Shown here piece by piece: positions 41,909 to 50,705 of a stretch of DNA of 64,000 nt. Where the stretch lies: NCBI GenBank assembly GCA_963813435.1, contig CAWEYY010000003.1, positions 620,001 through 684,000 on the forward strand, in the 5' to 3' direction. The notes beneath the pieces were generated by a model. The model worked only from the letters and a program-made list of their open reading frames with translations, did no database searches and was not told where the DNA came from. The translations under genes and the position numbers were made by a program. Positions within the stretch are counted from its first letter, which is position 1. Each line of letters starts with the position of its first letter. The DNA comes from AC-32 sp963813435 (GTDB lineage Bacteria > Actinomycetota > Thermoleophilia > Gaiellales > Gaiellaceae).

Positions 41909-44773
41909 GTGCGGACAACGGCTGCTCATACCCAACGCCTGTGGCGATCGGTGCCGTCATGGCAGCGCTTGGCCTTTGCCATTTGCGTGATCACCCTCGC
42001 ACTGGTGCAGCTTGGGGGATCTCGCGCCGCCAGCCTCGCTCCGGATCAAACCGGTCAGTGGAGCACGCCGGTGACCTGGCCCTTGGTCGCAGTGCACATG
42101 TCCCTCGAGCCGACCGGACAGATCCTGGCCTGGGACGGCTGGGACAAGGCACCGGCCTCGATGCGGCTCTGGGACCCCGGTCTCGGGACATTCGTCGGCG
42201 TTCCCTACACCCGAAACCTGTTCTGCGGGGGCCACGTTCAGCTCGCCGACGGGCGAACGTTCGTTGCGGGCGGCAATATCCAGGCTGACCTCGGCATCGC
42301 CGATGCGACGATCTTCGATCCGAAGACCGACACGTACTTCCGGGCCCCGGACATGACGGTCGCGCGCTGGTATCCGACTGCAACGGAACTCGGAGATGGG
42401 CGCGTGCTGGTCTTCTCCGGAGACAACATCGTCACGAACCGGCCCAGCCAGCCGCATCCTCTCAAGGACGCCTCGGTCAACTCGCTTCCTGAGATCTACA
42501 ACCCGAAGACCAACAACTGGACCGACCTGACCAGCGCGACGCTGACCTCGCCGCTCTACCCCTTCATGTTCTTGCTCTCGAACGGCAAGGTGTTCGACGC
42601 GGGCCCGGACACGACCACGAGAACGCTCGACACCGCCACCCAGACCTGGACGACGGTAGGCACGAGCCCATTCGACGGGATGAGCGCGGTCATGTACCGA
42701 CCCGACAAGATCATGAAGGCCGGCACATGGGCCGACCCCGATTTCAACGGCGGGACGAACCCGCTCTACACGGCCGACGGTCGCACTGCGGTGATCGATA
42801 TGAGCGCGCCGAGTCCGGCCTGGCGCTCGACGGCTCCCATGGCCCTCGGTCGTGCCTACGAGAACCTCACCCTGCTCCCGGACGGCACCGTCCTCGCCAG
42901 TGGCGGCATGTCGACCTCAGATGGAACCGACCAGTCGAAAGGTGTTCTGCCGGCCGAGATTTGGAACCCAGACACCGAGACGTGGACGACCGTGGCCTCC
43001 TTGACGAACCCGCGCGAGTACCACTCGACGGCCCTTCTGCTTCCAGACGGGCGCGTCCTGATGTCCGGGGGTGGGGCGCTGGCCGGAGCGACAGATCAGA
43101 ACAACGCCGAGATCTTCTCGCCTCCCTACCTTTTCAAAGGCGCCCGGCCGACGATCACGTCCTCGCCCGCCGGGGCGGCCTGGGGCTCGAGCTTCGACGT
43201 CACAACGCCAGACGCGGCCTCGATTACCAAGGTCTCGCTGATCCGCTCGCCTTCGGTCACGCACGCCTTCGACCAGAACCAGCGTTTCCAGTTCCTCAAC
43301 TTCACGGCCGGCTCGGGGAAGATCACTGTCCAAACCCCGGCGACGGCGAACCTCGCTCCTCCGGGTGACTACCTGCTCTTCCTCGTCAACTCGAACGGCG
43401 TTCCGTCCACCGGTTCCTTCATACGACTGTCTGCAACCGGCGACGTGACGCCGCCGACTTCGCCGACGAATTTGGCCGGAACAGCTACGCCGGGCCAGGT
43501 GGTGCTGAACTGGTCGGGGTCGACTGACGCCAGCGGGATCGCCAACTACGAGGTCTACCGGTCGACAACCTCCGGCTTCACCCCGGGCCCGGGTAACCGG
43601 ATCGGCCAGCCGACGACGACGAGCTACACGGACATCGGCAGGCCCGCGGGCACTTACTACTACAAGGTTGCCGCGGTGGATAACGCTGGCAATGTCAGCG
43701 CTGCCTCGAACGAGATCACCGCGGTCGTTCCCAGTGGTCCCCTACCCGGGATTGTCGCTGCCTACGGCTTCGACGAGGGCTCGGGCACAACGGCGGCCGA
43801 CCGCTCCGGCAACGCCAACACGGGCACGCTTGCCAATGCGACCTGGGCCGGGGCGAGTGCCGGCAAGTTCGGCAATGCCCTCTCCTTCAACGGGACGAAT
43901 GCCTGGGTGACGGTCAACAGCTCGAGCTCGCTCACCCTGACCACCGGGATGACCGCCGAGGCCTGGGTGAATCCGACGGCACTCGGGAACGCCTACAGGG
44001 CGGTCATCTTCCGCGAGCAGCCGGGCAACGAGGTCTACTCACTCTACGCCGACCAGGCGGGAAGCCAGTTCCCGACCGGCGAGGTCTACGTCAACGGCTA
44101 CAAGGACGCCAACGGCACCGCCGTTTTGCCGCTCAACAGCTGGACGCACCTGGCCGAGACCTACGACGGCTCCTCGGTGCGCCTCTATGTCAACGGGACG
44201 CTCGTCTCGACCACTGCGGCCGCTGGCTCCCTGGCCAGCTCGACCTCTCCCCTTCGCATCGGCGGCAACTCGATCTGGGGCGAGTACTTCTCCGGCCTGA
44301 TCGACGAGGTGCGGGTCTACAACCGCGCCCTGAGCGCAGCCGAGATCGCCCAGGACATGACCACCCCGATCTCCCCGACCGACACCCAGGCTCCAAGCGC
44401 GCCCTCCAACCTGAGCGCAAGCGGCGCCTTGAGCTCGGCTTCCCTTAGCTGGACTGCCTCGAGCGACAACGTCGGCGTCAGCCGCTACGACCTCTACCGC
44501 TCGACCAGCTCGGGCTTTACGCCTTCTGTTGCCAACCGGATCGCCCAGCCGGTCGGGACGAGCTACAACGATGCCTCGCTGGCGGCGGGCACCTACTACT
44601 ACAAGGTGCAGGCCGAAGATGCGGCCGGCAACATCTCCGCCTCGTCCAACGAGGCCTCGGCCGTGGTCGGCGATACCAGCCCACCGACTGCACCCGGCAC
44701 GCTTACTGCAACAGGCGCGGTCGGCAAGGCAACGCTTAGCCTGGGGTGCGGCAACCGACAACGTCGGGGTTAG
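41909..44773 (+). CDS. Giant secreted protein 1, amino part: copper-radical oxidase (galactose oxidase/GlxA-like) plus FN3 and LamG domains
   Basis: The first open piece of a gene that appears to run to 50663. A GTG at 41909 gives a signal or anchor (QRLAFAICVITLALVQLGGS). Residues about 45-510 form a seven-bladed kelch-type oxidase with a C-terminal Ig-like domain. The copper and radical residues line up: Cys106 in RNLFCGGHVQL, Tyr155 in ARWYPTATEL, Tyr371-His372 in REYHSTALLLPDG and His452 in SVTHAFDQNQR. An FN3 domain (about 512-610), a LamG domain (about 615-815) and two further FN3 domains, the second cut short, follow. The frame breaks at about 44742, where one extra C is present relative to the tandem copy. 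The oxidase probably acts on a sugar or glycan at the cell surface. Confidence 0.85.
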   Translation: MRTTAAHTQRLWRSVPSWQRLAFAICVITLALVQLGGSRAASLAPDQTGQWSTPVTWPLVAVHMSLEPTGQILAWDGWDKAPASMRLWDPGLGTFVGVPYTRNLFCGGHVQLADGRTFVAGGNIQADLGIADATIFDPKTDTYFRAPDMTVARWYPTATELGDGRVLVFSGDNIVTNRPSQPHPLKDASVNSLPEIYNPKTNNWTDLTSATLTSPLYPFMFLLSNGKVFDAGPDTTTRTLDTATQTWTTVGTSPFDGMSAVMYRPDKIMKAGTWADPDFNGGTNPLYTADGRTAVIDMSAPSPAWRSTAPMALGRAYENLTLLPDGTVLASGGMSTSDGTDQSKGVLPAEIWNPDTETWTTVASLTNPREYHSTALLLPDGRVLMSGGGALAGATDQNNAEIFSPPYLFKGARPTITSSPAGAAWGSSFDVTTPDAASITKVSLIRSPSVTHAFDQNQRFQFLNFTAGSGKITVQTPATANLAPPGDYLLFLVNSNGVPSTGSFIRLSATGDVTPPTSPTNLAGTATPGQVVLNWSGSTDASGIANYEVYRSTTSGFTPGPGNRIGQPTTTSYTDIGRPAGTYYYKVAAVDNAGNVSAASNEITAVVPSGPLPGIVAAYGFDEGSGTTAADRSGNANTGTLANATWAGASAGKFGNALSFNGTNAWVTVNSSSSLTLTTGMTAEAWVNPTALGNAYRAVIFREQPGNEVYSLYADQAGSQFPTGEVYVNGYKDANGTAVLPLNSWTHLAETYDGSSVRLYVNGTLVSTTAAAGSLASSTSPLRIGGNSIWGEYFSGLIDEVRVYNRALSAAEIAQDMTTPISPTDTQAPSAPSNLSASGALSSASLSWTASSDNVGVSRYDLYRSTSSGFTPSVANRIAQPVGTSYNDASLAAGTYYYKVQAEDAAGNISASSNEASAVVGDTSPPTAPGTLTATGAVGKATLSLGCGNRQRRG

Positions 44774-45862
44774 CAAGTACGACCTCTACCGCTCGACCAC
44801 ATCGGGCTTTACCCCCTCGGTTGCCAACCGGATCGCCCAGCCGGCAGGGACGAGCTACCTCGATACGACAACACCGGGCACCTACTACTACCGGGTCGCT
44901 GCCGAGGATGGCGCCGGCAACATCGGCCCGGCCTCGAACGAGGCCTCGGCAACCGTCCTGGCCGATACCACCCCGCCCTCTGCGCCCTCCAGCCTGGCTG
45001 CCTCCGTTGCCGGCGGGACGGTCAATCTCTCCTGGACTGGCTCAACCGACGACGTCGCCGTTGCAAAGTACGACCTCTACCGGGGAACGAGCGCGGGCTT
45101 TACCCCCTCGCTGGCCAACCGGATCGCCCAGCCAAGCGGGACGAGCTACAGCGATAGCGGGCTTGCGATCGGCAGCTACTACTACAAGGTGCAGGCAGAG
45201 GATGGGGCCGGCAATCTCTCCGGACCCTCGAACGAGGTCACAGCAAGTGTTGCCGACTCGAGCCCACCGACTGCGCCCTCCGGGGTGGCAACCGCTGTTG
45301 TCGGCACGAGCGTCAACGTCTCCTGGAGCGCCTCCTCCGACAACGTTGGGGTGCTGCGCTACAACCTCTACCGGGGCACAAGCCCGGGCTTTACCCCTTC
45401 GCTTGCCAACCGGATCGCCCAGCCCGTGACGACGCTCTACTCCGATCTCGGGCTTGCAGCCGGGAGCTACTACTACAAGCTGAGCGCCGAGGACGGCGCC
45501 GGCAACGTCTCGGGCCTCTCGAACGAGGCCTCGGCAGCTCATCCCCGATACGACCCCGCCCTCGACCCCGACCCTGAGCGCCTCGGGGGAGCGGGCCAGG
45601 CCTCGCTTAGCTGGAGCGCGGCAACCGACAACGTCGGGGTCACGCGGTACGACCTCTACCGCTCGACCACGTCGGGCTTTACCCCCTCTGTTGCAAACAG
45701 GATCGCCCAGCCGAGCGGGCTCTCCTACACCGACTCGGGCCTGGCGGCCGGCACCTACTACTACAAGCTGCAGGCCGAGGACGGCGGCCGGCAACCTGAG
45801 CGGCGTCTCCAACCAGGCCCAGGCAGTTGTCACAAGCGCTGCCCCGAGCGGCCTGGTTGCCG
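43761..45862 (+). repeat. 2.1-kb tandem repeat, copy 1
   Basis: The unit encodes one LamG domain and five FN3 domains. It is nearly identical to the copy starting at 45863; substitutions are few, and most differences are one- or two-base indels that break the frame. Confidence 0.9.
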
Positions 45863-47261
45863 CCTACGGCTTCGACGAGGGCTCGGGCACAACGGCGCCG
45901 CCGACCGCTCCGGCAACGCCAACACGGGCACGCTTGCCAATGCGACCTGGGCCGGGGCGAGTGCCGGCAAGTTCGGCAATGCCCTCTCCTTCAACGGGAC
46001 GAATGCCTGGGTGACGGTCAACAGCTCGAGCTCGCTCACCCTGACCACCGGGATGACCGCCGAGGCCTGGGTGAATCCGACGGCACTCGGGAACGCCTAC
46101 AGGGCGGTCATCTTCCGCGAGCAGCCGGGCAACGAGGTCTACTCACTCTACGCCGACCAGGCGGGAAGCCAGTTCCCGACCGGCGAGGTCTACGTCAACG
46201 GCTACAAGGACGCCAACGGCACCGCCGTTTTGCCGCTCAACAGCTGGACGCACCTGGCCGAGACCTACGACGGCTCCTCGGTGCGCCTCTATGTCAACGG
46301 GACGCTCGTCTCGACCACTGCGGCCGCTGGCTCCCTGGCCAGCTCGACCTCTCCCCTTCGCATCGGCGGCAACTCGATCTGGGGCGAGTACTTCTCCGGC
46401 CTGATCGACGAGGTGCGGGTCTACAACCGCGCCCTGAGCGCAGCCGAGATCGCCCAGGACATGACCACCCCGATCTCCCCGACCGACACCCAGGCTCCAA
46501 GCGCGCCCTCCAACCTGAGCGCAAGCGGCGCCTTGAGCTCGGCTTCCCTTAGCTGGACTGCCTCGAGCGACAACGTCGGCGTCAGCCGCTACGACCTCTA
46601 CCGCTCGACCAGCTCGGGCTTTACGCCTTCTGTTGCCAACCGGATCGCCCAGCCGGTCGGGACGAGCTACAACGATGCCTCGCTGGCGGCGGGCACCTAC
46701 TACTACAAGGTGCAGGCCGAAGATGCGGCCGGCAACATCTCCGCCTCGTCCAACGAGGCCTCGGCCGTGGTCGGCGATACCAGCCCACCGACTGCACCCG
46801 GCACGCTTACTGCAACAGGCGCGGTCGGCAAGGCAACGCTTAGCTGGGGTGCGGCAACCGACAACGTCGGGGTTAGCAAGTACGACCTCTACCGCTCGAC
46901 CACATCGGGCTTTACCCCCTCGGTTGCCAACCGGATCGCCCAGCCCGCAGGGACGAGCTACCTCGATACGACAACACCGGGCACCTACTACTACCGGGTC
47001 GCTGCCGAGGATGGCGCCGGCAACATCGGCCCGGCCTCGAACGAGGCCTCGGCGAGCCGTCCTGGCCGATACCACCCCGCCCTCTGCGCCCTCCAGCCTG
47101 GCTGCCTCCGTTGCCGGCGGGACGGTCAATCTCTCCTGGACGGCTCAACCGACGACGTCGCCGTTGCAAAGTACGACCTCTACCGGGGAACGAGCGCGGG
47201 CTTTACCCCCTCGCTGGCCAACCGGATCGCCCAGCCAAGCGGGACGAGCTACAGCGACTAG
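44745..47261 (+). CDS. Giant secreted protein 1, middle part: FN3 and LamG repeats
   Basis: This continues the protein after the frame change at 44742. It holds four or so FN3 domains (each about 96 residues, with KYDLYRSTTSGFTPSVANRI and GTYYYKVQAEDAAGNIS), a second LamG domain (about 45860-46470) and further FN3 domains. Pairs of compensating indels scramble short segments near 45538-45590, 45787-45900 and 47051-47145, and a one-base insertion near 47257 creates a stop. It is not an independent gene and has no ribosome site at its start. The matching segment in the other tandem copy reads through at each differing site. Confidence 0.7.
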   Translation, partial: GAATDNVGVSKYDLYRSTTSGFTPSVANRIAQPAGTSYLDTTTPGTYYYRVAAEDGAGNIGPASNEASATVLADTTPPSAPSSLAASVAGGTVNLSWTGSTDDVAVAKYDLYRGTSAGFTPSLANRIAQPSGTSYSDSGLAIGSYYYKVQAEDGAGNLSGPSNEVTASVADSSPPTAPSGVATAVVGTSVNVSWSASSDNVGVLRYNLYRGTSPGFTPSLANRIAQPVTTLYSDLGLAAGSYYYKLSAEDGAGNVSGLSNEASAAHPRYDPALDPDPERLGGAGQASLSWSAATDNVGVTRYDLYRSTTSGFTPSVANRIAQPSGLSYTDSGLAAGTYYYKLQAEDGGRQPERRLQPGPGSCHKRCPERPGCRLRLRRGLGHNGAADRSGNANTGTLANATWAGASAGKFGNALSFNGTNAWVTVNSSSSLTLTTGMTAEAWVNPTALGNAYRAVIFREQPGNEVYSLYADQAGSQFPTGEVYVNGYKDANGTAVLPLNSWTHLAETYDGSSVRLYVNGTLVSTTAAAGSLASSTSPLRIGGNSIWGEYFSGLIDEVRVYNRALSAAEIAQDMTTPISPTDTQAPSAPSNLSASGALSSASLSWTASSDNVGVSRYDLYRSTSSGFTPSVANRIAQPVGTSYNDASLAAGTYYYKVQAEDAAGNISASSNEASAVVGDTSPPTAPGTLTATGAVGKATLSWGAATDNVGVSKYDLYRSTTSGFTPSVANRIAQPAGTSYLDTTTPGTYYYRVAAEDGAGNIGPASNEASASRPGRYHPALCALQPGCLRCRRDGQSLLDGSTDDVAVAKYDLYRGTSAGFTPSLANRIAQPSGTSYSD

Positions 47262-47966
47262 CGGGCTTGCGATCGGCAGCTACTACTACAAGGTGCAGGC
47301 AGAGGATGGGGCCGGCAATCTCTCCGGGCCCTCGAACGAGGTCACAGCAAGTGTTGCCGACTCGAGCCCACCGACTGCGCCCTCCGGGGTGGCAACCGCT
47401 GTTGTCGGCACAAGCGTCAACGTCTCCTGGAGCGCCTCCTCCGACAACGTTGGGGTGCTGCGCTACAACCTCTACCGGGGCACAAGCCCGGGCTTTACCC
47501 CTTCGCTTGCCAACCGGATCGCCCAGCCCGTGACGACGCTCTACTCCGATCTCGGGCTTGCAGCCGGGAGCTACTACTACAAGCTGAGCGCCGAGGACGG
47601 CGCCGGCAACGTCTCGGGCCTCTCGAACGAGGCCTCGGCAGTCATCCCCGATACGACCCCGCCCTCGACCCCGACCCTGAGCGCCTCGGGTGGAGCGGGC
47701 CAGGCCTCGCTTAGCTGGAGCGCGGCAACCGACAACGTCGGGGTGACGCGCTACGACCTCTACCGCTCGACCACGTCGGGCTTTACCCCCTCTGTTGCAA
47801 ACAGGATCGCCCAGCCGAGCGGGCTCTCCTACACCGACTCGGGCCTGGCGGCCGGCACCTACTACTACAAGCTGCAGGCCGAGGACGGCGGCCGGCAACC
47901 TGAGCGGCGTCTCCAACCAGGCCCAGGCAGTTGTCACAAGCGCCGCCCCGAGCGGCCTGGTTGCCG
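45863..47966 (+). repeat. 2.1-kb tandem repeat, copy 2
   Basis: The offset from copy 1 is 2,102 bases and the next, diverged LamG begins 2,104 bases later at 47967. The first about 80 bases of that third LamG still match, then it diverges. Confidence 0.9.
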
Positions 47967-48711
47967 CCTACGGCTTCGACGAGGGCTCGGGCACAACGAC
48001 GGCCGACCGCTCCGGCAACGCCAACACGGGCACGCTCTCGAATGCGACCTGGTCGACCTCGGGCAAGTTCGGAAACTCGCTTTTCTTCAACGGCACCAAC
48101 GCCCGCGTGAACATCAACGACTCGAACTCGCTCGACCTGACCTCGGGGATGACGCTCGAAGCGTGGGTCAGGCCCTCTCTCGCGAACACGGTCTTCCAGA
48201 CGGTCCTCATGAAGGAGCAGACGGGCAACCTGATCTACGCCCTCTACTCGAACACCGACACTAGTCGGCCCGACACGGAGGACATCATCGGAGGAGCCGC
48301 GCGGGTGCTGAGCGGCCCAGGCGCCCTGCCAACCGGGGCGTGGTCATACCTGACCGCGACCTACGACGGCTCGACGCTGCGCCTCTACCTCAACGGCACG
48401 CAGATCGCGCAGACCGCCGTCTCGGGAGCACTTTCCACCTCCACCGGTGCGTTGCGGATCGGTGGGAACGGCGTCTGGGGCGAGTGGTTCAACGGCTGGA
48501 TCGACGAGGTACGGGTCTACAACCGCGCGCTGAACGCAGGCGAGATCCAGAACGACATGTTTACGAGCGTCACACCCGATACGACGCCGCCGACGATCGT
48601 CTCCAAGAGCCCCGCGGCCGGTTCTGCCGGGATCAACGTCGGCACGCCCGTGACCGCGACGTTCAGCGAGTTCATGCGAGCCAGCACGATCTCGAGCTCG
48701 AGCTTCGTGCT
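47262..48711 (+). CDS. Giant secreted protein 1, later part: FN3 domains, third LamG, start of an Ig-like domain
   Basis: Two short frames carry this segment. From 47262 to about 47888 FN3 domains continue (VADSSPPTAPSGVATAVVGT, DTTPPSTPTLSASGGAGQAS). After an extra G in the GACGGC/GCC run near 47890, shared by both tandem copies, the next frame gives NLSGVSNQAQAVV, a third LamG domain (about 47965-48570, diverged from the first two) and a Big_5-like domain (DTTPPTIVSKSPAAGSAGIN). An extra T near 48713 breaks it again. These are parts of one protein, not separate genes. Confidence 0.65.
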
Positions 48712-50663
48712 TGAAGGATTCGTCCAACAACGTAGTTCCGGCGAGCGTCACCTACGACTCGACGACGAACATCGCGACCCTGACCCCGCAGGCGGCTCTG
48801 CAGTACGGGATGACGTACACCATCACGGTCAAGGGTGGCAGCGGCGGCGTCACGGACTACGTGGGCAACGCAATGGCGAGTGACTCGACCTGGTCATTCA
48901 CCACGGAGGCTTCACCCCCGCAGGTACTAGTCATCACATCAAGCGGCAACCCGTTCGGGAGTTACCTGAGCGAGATCCTGCGCAATGAGGGCCTGGACGA
49001 GTTCACGACGCTCGATGCCTCGCTGCTCTCCTCGACGGTGCTCTCCAACTTCGACATCGCCCTGCTCGGCGACACCGCCCTCAACGCGAGCCAGGTCACA
49101 ACCCTGACCAACTGGGTCAACGGCGGCGGCAAGCTGATCGCGATGCACCCGGACAAGCAGCTGGCCGGACTGCTCGGGCTGACCGACGCCGGCTCGACGC
49201 TGAGCAATGCTTACCTTCAGGCGAATACAGCAAGCGGCCCGGGAGTCGGCATCACCGGCCAGACGATCCAGTACCACGGCAGCGCCGACCGCTACTCGCT
49301 GAACGGGGCAACCGCGGTCGCGACCCTCTACTCGAACGCAACCACGGCTACCTCCAACCCGGCCGTCACGCTGCGCTCGGTCGGCTCGAACGGTGGTCAG
49401 GCGGCCGCCTTCACCTACGACCTTGCCCGCTCGGTCGTCTACACCCGCCAGGGCAACCCGGCCTGGGCAGGGCAGGACCGCGACGGGGTCGGCAGCATCC
49501 GCCCCGACGATCTCTTCTACGGCGCCAAGAGCGGCGACGTCCAGCCCGACTGGGTCGACACGAGCAAGATCGCCATCCCGCAGGCCGACGAGCAGCAGCG
49601 CTTGCTCGTCAACCTGATGACCCAGATGGAGCGCAGCAAGCTGCCCCTCCCGCACTTCTGGTATCTGCCACGGGGACTGAAGGCGGTCGTGGTCATGAGT
49701 GGCGACGACCATGCTTTTGGCGGGACTGCGAGCAACTTCGACCGGTTCAAGCAGCTCAGCCCAGCTGGGTGCTCGGTTGCCCTCTGGCAATGCATCCGCT
49801 CGACCTCGTACCTCTACCCCGGTAGCCCGCTCACGAACGCTCAGGCTGCTGGCTACATCACAGACGGCTTCGAGGTCGCGCTCCACCCACAGGTCGGAGC
49901 CTGCCCGACCGGGGTTATCTCGGCGACGGACTTCTCAGCAGCGTTCGACACTCAGCTGGCGCAGTTCCAAGCGCAGTACCCGAGCGTACCCTCGCCCGTG
50001 AGCAGCCGAACCCACTGCGTCTACTGGCCCGACTGGGCGTCCGAGGCGAAGATCGAGCTCGCGCATGGGATGCGCATGGACGGCAACTACTACCACTATC
50101 CCGACACTTGGATCGGGAACAAGCCCGGCTTCATGACCGGTGGAGGGTTCCCGATGCGTTTCGCCGACCTGAACGGCTCGCTGATCGACGTTTATCAGGA
50201 GAACACCAACATGACCGACGAGTCGGGCCAGTCCTACCCCTCGACGGTCAACACGCTGCTCGACAACGCGCTCGGGTCACTCGGCTACTACGGTGCGTTC
50301 GGTACGAACATCCACAACGACAGCAACGCACCGCAGACCGCGGACGAGGCCATCGTCGCCTCCGCCCAGTCGAGAGGTGTCCCACTGATCTCGTACAAGC
50401 AATTGCTCGACTGGACCGATGGCCGCAACTCCTCGACGATCCGCGGCCTCAGCTGGAACGCCGGCACCTTCAACTTCGTGACCACCGTCGGAGCGGGCGC
50501 GACCGGCCTGCAGACGCTCCTGCCGACCCAAGGGCCGACGGGAACGCTGACCGCGCTCACGTGCAACGGCGCGCCGCGCACATACACGGTTCTGACGATC
50601 AAGGGGATCCAGTACGCGATGTTCGACACGATCACAGGGGTCTGTCAGGCGACGTACGCCTAA
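48711..50663 (+). CDS. Giant secreted protein 1, carboxyl part: Ig-like, amidotransferase-like and deacetylase-like domains
   Basis: About 650 residues in one intact frame. The rest of the Ig-like domain (SVTYDSTTNIATLTPQAALQ) is followed by a flavodoxin-like or class I amidotransferase/ThuA-like domain (QVLVITSSGNPFGSYLSEIL, DIALLGDTALNASQVTTLTN, NGGGKLIAMHPDKQ) and a domain with polysaccharide-deacetylase-like metal motifs (AVVVMSGDDH, VALHP, HGMRMDGNYYHYP). The product ends CQATYA. The deacetylase assignment is tentative. The intact paralogue at 50706 has the same last three domains, and a 741-base segment is nearly identical between them. Confidence 0.75.
   Translation: MKDSSNNVVPASVTYDSTTNIATLTPQAALQYGMTYTITVKGGSGGVTDYVGNAMASDSTWSFTTEASPPQVLVITSSGNPFGSYLSEILRNEGLDEFTTLDASLLSSTVLSNFDIALLGDTALNASQVTTLTNWVNGGGKLIAMHPDKQLAGLLGLTDAGSTLSNAYLQANTASGPGVGITGQTIQYHGSADRYSLNGATAVATLYSNATTATSNPAVTLRSVGSNGGQAAAFTYDLARSVVYTRQGNPAWAGQDRDGVGSIRPDDLFYGAKSGDVQPDWVDTSKIAIPQADEQQRLLVNLMTQMERSKLPLPHFWYLPRGLKAVVVMSGDDHAFGGTASNFDRFKQLSPAGCSVALWQCIRSTSYLYPGSPLTNAQAAGYITDGFEVALHPQVGACPTGVISATDFSAAFDTQLAQFQAQYPSVPSPVSSRTHCVYWPDWASEAKIELAHGMRMDGNYYHYPDTWIGNKPGFMTGGGFPMRFADLNGSLIDVYQENTNMTDESGQSYPSTVNTLLDNALGSLGYYGAFGTNIHNDSNAPQTADEAIVASAQSRGVPLISYKQLLDWTDGRNSSTIRGLSWNAGTFNFVTTVGAGATGLQTLLPTQGPTGTLTALTCNGAPRTYTVLTIKGIQYAMFDTITGVCQATYA
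48972..49712 (+). repeat. Segment shared with 53931-54671 in the paralogous gene
   Basis: The two segments align with a constant 4,959-base offset and no gaps. Long identical stretches flank a divergent patch at about 49177-49240, a pattern expected from gene conversion. Confidence 0.8.
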
Positions 50664-50705
50664 GCCAACACTTGACTTTCGGGGGGTGCGGCGAAAGCCA
50701 GCCGC

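Noticed and set aside
43761..48000. Regular DNA repeats that could suggest a CRISPR array
   Set aside because: The repeats are protein-coding FN3 modules of about 285 bases with no short conserved repeat and unique spacers.
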